A stretch of DNA of 64,000 bases, taken from NCBI GenBank assembly GCA_947503245.1, contig CANNCV010000001.1, positions 1,487,501-1,551,500 of the forward strand. Direction: 5' to 3'. The notes under the pieces are model-generated. The model ran no database searches and was not told the DNA's origin. It worked only from the letters and a program-made list of their open reading frames with translations. Numbering within the stretch: the first letter of the stretch is position 1; each line of letters begins with the position of its first letter. Origin of the DNA: an uncultured Sphingomonadaceae bacterium. Lineage in GTDB: Bacteria; Pseudomonadota; Alphaproteobacteria; Sphingomonadales; Sphingomonadaceae. Of the stretch, positions 50,579 to 58,858 are shown one piece after another. The position numbers were made by a program, and so were the translations under genes.

Positions 50579-52198
50579 ATGGTCGGCTATAGCGTGGAGC
50601 GGCGATTGGACAGCAACCCGGTCATTATTATAGGCGCAGGAATTGGCGGGCTCGTAAGTGCGGCATTGCTCTCCGCTCGTGGGCTAGCGGTTACTCTTAT
50701 CGAAAAAGAAGCAACACCTGGCGGCAAAGTTCGACAGCTTGATGTCGATGGCGCAATGGTTGACGGTGGCCCGACGGTTTTCACCATGCGGCCTGAACTG
50801 TCCGCCATATTTGCAGCAGCTGGCGCACAGCTTGACGACCATGTCACGCTGGAAAAAGCAGATGTTCTTGCCCGGCATGCTTGGGATGATAGCGGCACGC
50901 TTGATCTTTATGCCGATCACGAGAAATCAGTTGATGCCATTGGCCGCTTTGCCGGTTTGGATGCAGCTAAGGGCTATCAAAGCTTTTCGCGTGAAGCAGA
51001 GAATATCTATAATATTATTGAGCACTCATTCCTGAAAAATACCAAGGCCTATCCGCCTGCACTTATGTGGCGCGTCGGCTGGTGGCGAATGGGCGCAATG
51101 CAAGCGATCAAGCCTTATACGCCTATGTGGAAAGCATTGGGCGCGCATTTTTCTGACCCTCGGCTGCGCCAGCTTTTTGGCCGCTATGCGACATATTGCG
51201 GTTCATCACCTTATGAAACGCCTGCAACATTAATGCTCATTGCCCATGTGGAAGCGCAGGGCGTTTGGAAGATCAAAGGCGGCATCAGCGCCTTGGCGAA
51301 GGCTTTGGAAAACGTTGCATGCCGCAATGGCGCAACCATTCGCTATGGCGAAGCGGTGGATGAAGTCTTGATCAAAAATGGCAAGGCGCATGCGGTTCAA
51401 TTAGCGAATGGCGAAGTCATCGAAGCGGCCTCGGTCATTTGCAATGCTGATCCTTCTGCTTTGGCTTATGGTTTGTTTGGCGAAAGAGCGCGTGACGCTT
51501 TGCGCCCAATGCCAGAGGAAAAACGCTCATTATCGGCAATGGTGTGGCTTATTAATGCCAAATCATCAGGCTTTGATCTGGAGCATCATAACGTATTTTT
51601 TTCAGATGATTATGCCCGTGAATTTCGGGATATCAAGGCTGGTGGCCCGCCAGCATCGCCAACATCCTATCTATGTGCGCTGGATCGCGGCGCAGAACTT
51701 CCCGAACCGGATAACCCTAACAAAACCGCCAAAATTGGAACATCCGGCAAGGCAGAGCGTTTTCAAATCATCGTTAACGCACCGGCCAATGGGGACAGCA
51801 AAACTTACAGTGCGCAGGAGAGAGAGACATGCACCAGAAACATGCTAGACAGTCTGAACAAATGCGGACTGGAGCTGGAGCATCCTCTCCCGCACAAGTT
51901 GGTGACGCCGAACGAGTTCGCCAAACTGTTCCCGGCAACGGGGGGAGCGCTTTACGGCAGGGCTTCGCACGGATGGGCAGCCTCTTTCCTGCGCCCTGGA
52001 TGTCGGACAAGGATAAAGGGGCTTTATTGCGCGGGCGGGGGCACGCACCCTGGAGCGGGGGTCCCGATGGCCGCCTTATCGGGCAAGATAGCGAGCGAGG
52101 CCGTGTTGTCAGACCGCGCTTCGAAACTGTGGTACCACCGCAAGGCTATCAATGGTGGTATGTCGACGCGATCAGTGATGACGGGCAATTCGGCCTGA
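50579..52198 (+). CDS. crtD: Carotenoid 3,4-desaturase (hydroxyneurosporene desaturase)
   Basis: 539 residues. CrtI-type flavin desaturase: PVIIIGAGIGGLVSAALLSARGL (about 14-36), TLIEKEATPGGKVRQLDVDGAMVDGGPTVFTM, RQLFGRYATYCGSSPYETPATL, and the C-terminal CAGGGTHPGAGVPMAALSGKIASEA. It introduces the 3,4 double bond in acyclic carotenoids. The tail GGMSTRSVMTGNS extends to 52198 and overlaps crtC by about 200 bases. Confidence 0.93.
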   Translation: MVGYSVERRLDSNPVIIIGAGIGGLVSAALLSARGLAVTLIEKEATPGGKVRQLDVDGAMVDGGPTVFTMRPELSAIFAAAGAQLDDHVTLEKADVLARHAWDDSGTLDLYADHEKSVDAIGRFAGLDAAKGYQSFSREAENIYNIIEHSFLKNTKAYPPALMWRVGWWRMGAMQAIKPYTPMWKALGAHFSDPRLRQLFGRYATYCGSSPYETPATLMLIAHVEAQGVWKIKGGISALAKALENVACRNGATIRYGEAVDEVLIKNGKAHAVQLANGEVIEAASVICNADPSALAYGLFGERARDALRPMPEEKRSLSAMVWLINAKSSGFDLEHHNVFFSDDYAREFRDIKAGGPPASPTSYLCALDRGAELPEPDNPNKTAKIGTSGKAERFQIIVNAPANGDSKTYSAQERETCTRNMLDSLNKCGLELEHPLPHKLVTPNEFAKLFPATGGALYGRASHGWAASFLRPGCRTRIKGLYCAGGGTHPGAGVPMAALSGKIASEAVLSDRASKLWYHRKAINGGMSTRSVMTGNSA

Positions 52199-53040
52199 CC
52201 ATTATCGGCTTTATCGGCAGCGTTTTTTCACCCTATTATAACAAATCTGGCCGAGAGGACCCGACAGACCATAGCTGTATCAATGTTGCTCTTTATGGGC
52301 CCAAAAATGCACGCTGGGTTATGACCGAGCGCGGCATGGAGCAGACCGAGCAACAGCCAGACACGTTCCGCGTGGGCCCAAGTGCCATGCGCTGGGATAA
52401 TGACCGTTTGACTATTGATATTGATGAGCGTGATAGCCGCGTCGGCATCCCATGGCGCCGCCGAGTGAAGGGTAAGGTGGTTATTCACCCCGAAATGCTC
52501 AATCAGCGTTCGTTCAAGCTGGACCCGGAAGGCAAGCATAATTGGCACCCTATTGCTCCGCGTGCACGTGTCGAAATGCAGATGGAGCATCCTGGTATCA
52601 GCTGGAAGGGCAGCGCTTATGTTGACAGCAATCATGGCAGTGAGGCGATAGAACATGGCTTCCAGCATTGGCATTGGTCACGCGCGCATGTCGGCAAAGA
52701 TGTTGCAGTAACTTATGAAGGGCTGCGGCGTGATGGCAGCTATTTTGCCAGCGCACTGCGTTTTGATTCCAATGGAGAATCGACGGAACGTGAATTATTG
52801 CCAGTCTCACCCTTGCCCCGCACATTTTGGGGGGTGAAACGCCAGACGCGGGCGGATCATGGCATCGCTAAGATACGCAAAACTTGGGAAGATACGCCCT
52901 TCTATTGCCGTTCTGCACTGGATATGCAAATTGAGGGAGAGAAGGTGGTCGCCATTCAAGAAAGCATCTCGCTCGACCGGCTTATCAACCCCGTTGTGCA
53001 ATGGTTATTGCCGTTTCGTATGCCGCGCGACACGAAATAG
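52000..53040 (+). CDS. crtC: Carotenoid 1,2-hydratase
   Basis: 346 residues from the ATG at 52000 (MSDKDKG...); the frame is open to an ATG at 51829, but those residues read as low-complexity from inside crtD. The conserved core begins at about residue 45: PRFETVVPPQGYQWWYVDAISDDG, FGLTIIGFIGSVFSPYY, CINVALYGPK, WTMTERG-like WVMTERGMEQ, the DDRL-like WDNDRLTIDIDER, HNWHPIAPRARVEMQ, SWKGSAYVDSNHGSEAIE and FQHWHWSRAHVG. CrtC adds water to the psi end group. The true start could lie slightly further in. Confidence 0.9.
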   Translation: MSDKDKGALLRGRGHAPWSGGPDGRLIGQDSERGRVVRPRFETVVPPQGYQWWYVDAISDDGQFGLTIIGFIGSVFSPYYNKSGREDPTDHSCINVALYGPKNARWVMTERGMEQTEQQPDTFRVGPSAMRWDNDRLTIDIDERDSRVGIPWRRRVKGKVVIHPEMLNQRSFKLDPEGKHNWHPIAPRARVEMQMEHPGISWKGSAYVDSNHGSEAIEHGFQHWHWSRAHVGKDVAVTYEGLRRDGSYFASALRFDSNGESTERELLPVSPLPRTFWGVKRQTRADHGIAKIRKTWEDTPFYCRSALDMQIEGEKVVAIQESISLDRLINPVVQWLLPFRMPRDTK

Positions 53041-53087
53041 CTGGGTCATAAGCTGCAATATAAGCGCGGTGATGTTGTGACGATCAG

Positions 53088-53246
53088 TTAAGGTTGATCA
53101 TCAGATTTCTGTGTCGCTTTTCGGGCCGCTTCTGCCTTATCTTTTTTGATTTCGCGATCCATTTTGAAATATTGATAGACGCAAAAGCCCAGAGCCAGCA
53201 CGCCGGATAATGTCATCTCGACTATGCCCAAAGTGCTACCACTCAT
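53088..53246 (-). CDS. 52-residue membrane peptide at the end of the bchIDO operon
   Basis: ATG at 53246 with GAGGAG about 9 bases upstream. Product: MSGSTLGIVEMTLSGVLALG..., one membrane helix (about 7-26) followed by a highly charged KMDREIKKDKAEAARKATQK tail. It lies 27 bases after bchO in the same direction, so it is likely cotranscribed. No family recognised; the form resembles small accessory subunits of membrane complexes. Confidence 0.7.
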   Translation of the reverse strand: MSGSTLGIVEMTLSGVLALGFCVYQYFKMDREIKKDKAEAARKATQKSDDQP

Positions 53247-53273
53247 CTGCAATCTCCTCGCTGCTGCTATATT

Positions 53274-54170
53274 TTAGGCTTTGATATGCTTGTTGGCAAA
53301 TTCCGTGATAATGTCTACGGCCAATTGCGGAGCCTCTTCATGTGCTAAATGCCCCAGATTTTCTAGGGATTTAAGAGTGCAATTCTTTATTGGTTCGGCA
53401 GCATCTATTACCGATTGCGGCGGTATGGCCGTATCATTCGCTGCATGAACAAGCATTATGGGTGCAGATAGCTGCGGCAGCTTTTTCTGCAAATGATCGA
53501 GCCGCCAATTGGCCATCATGCGCAAAGCGCCATCGCAATGGCCTGAATGCCCAAATAATATGGCATATTGGTCTAGGCCTGCTTTATCGATGGTCGATCC
53601 AGTTGCTTTCGCCAAAAACTTTTCGGTCTGGCCCACACCGCGCGCCATGCGGGAGAAGATGATCGACATAAATGGATTGGTGAACAGCATTTTTGCAAGC
53701 TGGGGGAAGAGTTCTGCAGCGATGCCGGGAAAGGGTTTCAGTGCAGGCGTAAAACCGATCAGTGGGATATCGCGCTGTGCCGTAATCATCATTTCCAGAG
53801 CAATGGCGGCACCTGCGGAATGCGCGGTTATAATGTCTGGGGCAATGGACAGATGGTCAAGCAGAGCCTGAAGGGATGCAGCCATGCCGGGTAGTGAAAC
53901 GCGGCGTGACATATTGGGCCTCGTAAAGCCGTGCCCGGGAAGATCAACAGCGATAACGCGGTAATGTTGTGCCAATAATGGCATGACATCACGCCAGCTA
54001 TGCGTTGCTGCGCCAGTGCCATGGATCAACAAACAAATCGGCGGCGTATCTGCCGGACCCGACATATCCTGCACATGCCAGCTATAGCCGCCATCTTCGA
54101 CAAATTGGCTAAACTCAGCATGGGGCCAATAGGCCTTATGCTGTTGCCAATCGGGGTAACGTGTGTTCAT
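53274..54170 (-). CDS. bchO: Alpha/beta hydrolase BchO (Mg-chelatase-associated)
   Basis: 298 residues. Alpha/beta hydrolase fold: LLIHGTGAATHSWRDVMPLL, VDLPGHGFTRPN, nucleophile Ser118 in TAHSAGAA, IMLVHAANDTAIPP and ENLGHLAHEEAP with the catalytic His. BchO is consistently found with bchI-bchD; its exact role in Mg insertion is not known. It overlaps bchD by four bases. Confidence 0.93.
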   Translation of the reverse strand: MNTRYPDWQQHKAYWPHAEFSQFVEDGGYSWHVQDMSGPADTPPICLLIHGTGAATHSWRDVMPLLAQHYRVIAVDLPGHGFTRPNMSRRVSLPGMAASLQALLDHLSIAPDIITAHSAGAAIALEMMITAQRDIPLIGFTPALKPFPGIAAELFPQLAKMLFTNPFMSIIFSRMARGVGQTEKFLAKATGSTIDKAGLDQYAILFGHSGHCDGALRMMANWRLDHLQKKLPQLSAPIMLVHAANDTAIPPQSVIDAAEPIKNCTLKSLENLGHLAHEEAPQLAVDIITEFANKHIKA

Positions 54171-55936
54171 GCCGCCTTGTCTTTATGGCCGACACTTTCA
54201 ATCGCTGCGACCAAATCGCCACTATTGGCGCGGGGTAGGGGCACGCATCGTGCACCCAGTGCAGTAGCCAAAATACGAGCTTCTTCGCGCGGGCGGGGTG
54301 AAATATCCAACACAATTGCATTGATGTTATCAGCTGCCAGCATCTTGGCCGTGCGTTCGCTTTCTTCCATTGCGCCCACACGATTGGGAGTACCATCCAG
54401 CATCACATTGGCTTTGCCGTCGGTCAGTATAGCGACCATCGGCGATTGTCCGCGCTTTTGTGCAGCCAATGCCATTTGATGCGCCATAATCAATGCCGAT
54501 GCCAAGGGCGTACCACCGCCGCCGGGTAATGCGCCCAGACAGCGCTGCGCTCTGGTCAGGGAACGGGTTGGCGGCAGTAACAGGCTTGACTCAGTGCCGC
54601 GAAAAGCGATTAGCGCCACTTGAGCGCGTTTGACATAAGCCTCTGCCAACATCAGTTCGACGGCGCCTTTTGCTTCGGCCAGCCGTGACATGGCTGATGA
54701 CCCCGAAGCATCGACCGCAAAAATCGTCAGGGTTTCGCTGCTTTGTTCAAAACACTTGATATGCAGATCAGATTTGCGAACGTGCACCTGTGCTGCGTTG
54801 ACCGTGTTTTCAGATGCTGAACGGCGCAGGCCCTGCCACGGGGCGGCCGCCCGCAATGTGTCGATTAAAGCCAGTTTAGCACCATGGCCGGGCATGCCAG
54901 GGCGCGGTGATAAAGGGCGGCCACGCTGTACCGATTTGCGCTTCTGGCCAGCACGGCCCATAGGTCCATTGCCACTGCGCTGCTTATGGTGACCAATGTG
55001 ATCGAGCATATGGGCAGGGATTGCGGCCAATGCTGCATCAATCATCATGTCATCTGGCAATTGCTCAATATTTTTGCTCTCATTGTCCCCTTGCTGAGGG
55101 TCTTCCGGTTGGTTGTCTTGCTGTTTGTCATCAGGGGGCGGTTCATGATGATCTTCCTCGGCCTGTATCTGCGGCAATTGGGTTGCCCGCGGGGCCAGCA
55201 CCAAGGTGGCCGCGATGGCAATATCATCTTCATCGACATTACTGCGCTGATGAATATCTGCATGGGCCATTGCTGCCTGCTGCGCGAACAATAATGGTCG
55301 CAGTGAGGATATACCCAAGGCCGCAGCGGTGCCGGTCAATATCTGTCTTTGTTCATCAGATAATGATGGCTGTACCTTGCCGGCTGGTGCAGTGAATATA
55401 ATATTGTCCGGCATCGCCATGGCAGTGCAATCACAGTGAAAGGCGATGCGCTCCATCAATACCATAGGCGGTGCTTCATCACTTTCTACGGAATCATCCA
55501 GCAAGATGACCGCAATATCCCGTCGGTCCAGAGCGATAGCAAGATGCGCAGCAATATCGTCCTGCATCCGCTCTGCCATGGGTATAATGACAATGCCGCC
55601 TTTGGCCTGCTCCAATATTCCGGCCGCATCCACACGCTTGCCAGCGGCCAATGTCGCGATCAGGTCCAACCCACCCAATAGTCGGTCTTGATCAACGTTG
55701 ATGGGTATTTTGCGCATTGTCAGCGATGGGGGCAATGCAGATGATATTTGCTCAATAAGTGCATCACGCGCTGGGCCATGGCCGCGCAGGCATAGCCCGC
55801 CAAAGGTCAAGGGTGCTTGCAAGAATATCTGCACTGCATTGGTAATAGTCTCGGTGCGGGATGCGGCATCCCATGCCATGGCTTCAGCGGTGTTTTGCGC
55901 TGCCAATAGTGCATCATTGGTGGGGTGTGCGCTCAA
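54167..55936 (-). CDS. bchD: Magnesium chelatase subunit D
   Basis: 589 residues: an AAA+-like N-terminal half lacking a good Walker A (GHGPARDALI), a central acidic/Pro/Gln-rich linker (QAEEDHHEPPPDDKQQDNQP), and a C-terminal von Willebrand A domain with the metal site DASGSSAMSRLAEAKGAVE and LTDGKANVMLDG. BchD forms the BchI-BchD ATPase ring that drives BchH. It overlaps bchI by four bases. Confidence 0.95.
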   Translation of the reverse strand: MSAHPTNDALLAAQNTAEAMAWDAASRTETITNAVQIFLQAPLTFGGLCLRGHGPARDALIEQISSALPPSLTMRKIPINVDQDRLLGGLDLIATLAAGKRVDAAGILEQAKGGIVIIPMAERMQDDIAAHLAIALDRRDIAVILLDDSVESDEAPPMVLMERIAFHCDCTAMAMPDNIIFTAPAGKVQPSLSDEQRQILTGTAAALGISSLRPLLFAQQAAMAHADIHQRSNVDEDDIAIAATLVLAPRATQLPQIQAEEDHHEPPPDDKQQDNQPEDPQQGDNESKNIEQLPDDMMIDAALAAIPAHMLDHIGHHKQRSGNGPMGRAGQKRKSVQRGRPLSPRPGMPGHGAKLALIDTLRAAAPWQGLRRSASENTVNAAQVHVRKSDLHIKCFEQSSETLTIFAVDASGSSAMSRLAEAKGAVELMLAEAYVKRAQVALIAFRGTESSLLLPPTRSLTRAQRCLGALPGGGGTPLASALIMAHQMALAAQKRGQSPMVAILTDGKANVMLDGTPNRVGAMEESERTAKMLAADNINAIVLDISPRPREEARILATALGARCVPLPRANSGDLVAAIESVGHKDKAA

Positions 55937-56934
55937 CCAAAAAGCTCTGCCAGCGCCCGTTCAATCCTGACCGTTGATCCCGTTTCGTCCAGAACATCAC
56001 GGCGCAGACGATGGCGCAGGGCCATGGGTGCCATGGCTATCAAATGCTCACGGGTGACCGTTTTCTTGCCATGATAAGCTGCATAGGCCCGTGCTGCCCG
56101 CATCAGGGTCAATTCACCGCGCAACCCGTCAGCGCCGACCGTTTGGCACAATGTGGCAGTGTCTTGCAAAATCGCTTCTGGCGTGGTGATTTTGGCTACG
56201 GCCTTTGTGGCACGTTGAATGCGCTTGATGGTTTTCTGATCTTCATCGGCCCATGCTGCGGCAAATTCTGCGGGGTGGCGCTCTTGCTCATCGCATCGGC
56301 GCATAATCTCTACCCGATCTTCCAGCTTTTCCGGTGTGCGCACTTCTACTGACAGGCCAAATCGGTCCAGCAATTGCGGGCGCAGTTCGCCTTCTTCCGG
56401 GTTGCCGCTGCCGATCAGCACGAAGCGGGCATCATGACGGACGCTCAATCCATCACGCTCAACCAGATTTTCACCAGACGCCGCCACATCCAACAGCAGA
56501 TCAACCACATGGTCTTCAAGCAGGTTAATCTCATCAATGTACAGAAACCCGCGATGCGCTTTGGCCAATAGGCCTGGTTCAAATTTGCGTTCGCCGTGCG
56601 CCAATGCCCGTTCCAAATCCAGCGTACCGAGCACTCTGTCCTCAGTCGCGCCGAGAGGCAGATCGGCAAATGGCACGGCAATTTTGCGTGCGCGTTTGCT
56701 GGTGCAAGGGTCAGGGCATTTGCCTGGATTATCAGGCGTACAATGATAACGACAATTTTCGACGATGCTGATGGGCGGCAAAGTGGCGGCCAATGCACGC
56801 GCAGCGGTAGATTTGCCTGTTCCGCGATCGCCAAAGATCATCACTCCGCCTATGCGCGGTTCAATAGCGGTGACCAGCAAGGCCAGCTTCATCTCGTCTT
56901 GCCCGACGATGGCGTTAAAAGGAAATCCACCCAT
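55933..56934 (-). CDS. bchI: Magnesium chelatase ATPase subunit I
   Basis: 333 residues, AAA+ ATPase. Walker A GDRGTGKSTAARAL (Lys41), GATEDRVLGTLDLERAL, Walker B GFLYIDEINLLEDH, GSGNPEEGELRPQLLDRFGLSVEV (sensor and arginine finger). First gene of bchIDO; a perfect PpsR site lies 55 bases upstream. Confidence 0.96.
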   Translation of the reverse strand: MGGFPFNAIVGQDEMKLALLVTAIEPRIGGVMIFGDRGTGKSTAARALAATLPPISIVENCRYHCTPDNPGKCPDPCTSKRARKIAVPFADLPLGATEDRVLGTLDLERALAHGERKFEPGLLAKAHRGFLYIDEINLLEDHVVDLLLDVAASGENLVERDGLSVRHDARFVLIGSGNPEEGELRPQLLDRFGLSVEVRTPEKLEDRVEIMRRCDEQERHPAEFAAAWADEDQKTIKRIQRATKAVAKITTPEAILQDTATLCQTVGADGLRGELTLMRAARAYAAYHGKKTVTREHLIAMAPMALRHRLRRDVLDETGSTVRIERALAELFG

Positions 56935-56988
56935 GCCCGTAACTTAGCAGACCTATATCGCTCCGCAAGTCTTGCTTTACACTTTTAT

Positions 56989-57006
56989 TGTCATCTAGAT
57001 TTGACA
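56989..57006. promoter_or_regulatory. PpsR operator upstream of bchI
   Basis: TGTCATCTAGATTTGACA, a perfect TGT-N12-ACA in the gap between the monooxygenase end and bchI. Confidence 0.75.
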
Positions 57007-57036
57007 TAAAGTTCAGGCTGAAACTCAGTCCAAGTT

Positions 57037-58221
57037 TCAGGCCGTGACATTATGTCCATACAGCCAAGCCAGAGCGTTCCCGGCCAATTTGCTGTCGGCC
57101 TTTCCTGCCAACCATAATGGACCATGGCGGATAAGTCTGGCTGGACCCGGGCCCTGATGGAATAGCCGCATATTGCTTTGCGCCTGTGCTTGCACTTTTT
57201 TGGTGCGCGGCAGGCGTGTACGGCAATATTGCTGTAATGCCGTTTCGATGTCGCTCTGCTCTGCCACTGCGCGTGCCAGCACATAGGCATCTTCCATAGC
57301 TTGAGCTGCGCCCTGCGCCATAAAGGGCAGCATGGGGTGGCATGCATCGCCCAGCAAAGTCACACGGCCATCACTCCATTGGTTTAACGGGGGCCGATCA
57401 AACAAAGCCCAGCGATAATGCGCATCGGCTTTATCAATGATATTGGTAATTATAGGGTGCCAACCAGCAAAATCAGCCAGTGCATCGCGGCGACTGCCTT
57501 TGATCGTCCAACCTTCTTCCCGCCAGTCATTGCGCTCTACTACACCAACAAAATTGGCCAGCGCTCCGCCGCGTAGCAAATAGGTGACGGCATGTTTGCC
57601 AGCTCCCAGCCAGACAGTCGCATTGGGCGGCGGCACATGGCGCCCCAGATTTTCAACTGGCACCACTGCGCGCCACGCCACATTGCCGGTAAAACGCGGT
57701 CGATCATCACCATGCATTTGCTGGCGGATTGCCGATTTTATGCCATCTGCCCCGATAAGCATGTCGCCATCAATATGGCTACCATCTGCCAAACTTGCCC
57801 AAGCGGATGCCTTATCCTGACCATAGCTGCTGACCGCGCAGTCGGTTTGCAAACTGCCGGGCAAGCGTTCCTCTACCGCTTCACGCAGCACGTTTATAAG
57901 GTCAGAACGGTGAATATGCACATAGGGTGCGCCGAATATTACAGGGTAATCGACCATGCTGCTGATCATGACCTCGCGGCCCTCTCGCCCGGTGCGAATC
58001 TGGCTGGCCTTGGGTAAGAAACCTTTGGCGATGACAGCTTTGTCCAGCCCCAATGCACGCAATATGTGCATGGCGTTCGGGCTGATCTGGATGCCAGCGC
58101 CGACTTCTTTTATGGTCTTTGCCTGCTCCAGAATGCGCGCGCTATGGCCAAAATGATGCAGGCACAGAGCGGCGGTAAGTCCTCCAATACCACCTCCTGT
58201 AATGATCGCGTTGATCTGCAT
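57037..58221 (-). CDS. FAD-dependent monooxygenase (salicylate-hydroxylase-like)
   Basis: 394 residues, class A flavoprotein monooxygenase. Dinucleotide motif TGGGIGGLTAALCLHHFG (about 8-25), VGAGIQISPNAMHIL, the DG motif GADGIKSAIRQQ, and GD motif VTLLGDACHPMLPFMAQGAAQAMEDA. Such enzymes hydroxylate aromatic acids with NAD(P)H and oxygen; the substrate cannot be read from sequence. It lies upstream of bchI in the same direction, but a PpsR site between them suggests separate transcription. Its divergent neighbour is the molybdenum-hydroxylase operon. Confidence 0.85.
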   Translation of the reverse strand: MQINAIITGGGIGGLTAALCLHHFGHSARILEQAKTIKEVGAGIQISPNAMHILRALGLDKAVIAKGFLPKASQIRTGREGREVMISSMVDYPVIFGAPYVHIHRSDLINVLREAVEERLPGSLQTDCAVSSYGQDKASAWASLADGSHIDGDMLIGADGIKSAIRQQMHGDDRPRFTGNVAWRAVVPVENLGRHVPPPNATVWLGAGKHAVTYLLRGGALANFVGVVERNDWREEGWTIKGSRRDALADFAGWHPIITNIIDKADAHYRWALFDRPPLNQWSDGRVTLLGDACHPMLPFMAQGAAQAMEDAYVLARAVAEQSDIETALQQYCRTRLPRTKKVQAQAQSNMRLFHQGPGPARLIRHGPLWLAGKADSKLAGNALAWLYGHNVTA

Positions 58222-58363
58222 CTATTTTCCATTTCTGCCGTACTTCTAGTGCATAGCCAATATGCGCCACCTTATAAAAGGTACGTTTTTGCAACTTGTC
58301 TCTTGGCCCCGCGCCCATTTCGCGTTACTTTATGGGAAAATATAGCATGGAGGCTGCTCACAA

Positions 58364-58858
58364 ATGGTACAAACAACAGTCAATGGCAAGGCGGTCACGC
58401 TGGAAGTCGACCCTGCAACGCCGATATTGTGGGTTGTGCGCGAACAGCTGGACATGACCGGCACCAAATTTGGCTGCGGCATAGCACAGTGCGGCGCATG
58501 TACTGTGCATCTGGACGGTACACCGGTGCGCAGCTGTTCAACCCCCATTTCAGAGGCCGATGGTAAGGCGATAACCACTGTTGAAGGCTTAGCTGGTGAT
58601 GATGGTGTCTTAAGCGCTTTGCAACAGGCATGGATAGATGTGCAGGTGCCGCAGTGCGGCTATTGCCAGTCTGGACAGCTTATGTCTGCCGCTGCTCTTC
58701 TGCGCGATAATCCGCAACCCAGCGATGATGATATAGACGCGGCAATGCGCGGCAATGTCTGTCGCTGCGGCATGTATAATCGGATTCGCAAAGCCATCAA
58801 AATTGCTGCGGGGACTGATCAGGCGGATAGCTCCGCAGTTGAAGGAGCAGAAGCATGA
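58364..58858 (+). CDS. 2Fe-2S subunit of a molybdenum hydroxylase (IorA/aldehyde dehydrogenase small-subunit type)
   Basis: 164 residues with all eight cluster cysteines: plant-type cluster Cys38, 43, 46 and 58 ([16 protein letters not shown]) and the second cluster Cys98, 101, 133 and 135 ([14 protein letters not shown]). No signal peptide, so it probably travels with the Tat-bearing large subunit. The small subunit relays electrons from the Mo centre. First gene of its operon; GGAGG precedes the ATG; it overlaps the next gene by ATGA. Confidence 0.92.
   Translation: MVQTTVNGKAVTLEVDPATPILWVVREQLDMTGTKFGCGIAQCGACTVHLDGTPVRSCSTPISEADGKAITTVEGLAGDDGVLSALQQAWIDVQVPQCGYCQSGQLMSAAALLRDNPQPSDDDIDAAMRGNVCRCGMYNRIRKAIKIAAGTDQADSSAVEGAEA

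Noticed and set aside
51829-51999. Earlier start for crtC at 51829
   Set aside because: The extra residues are a frame shadow of crtD (low-complexity, no CrtC similarity); the ATG at 52000 is the last ATG before the conserved core.
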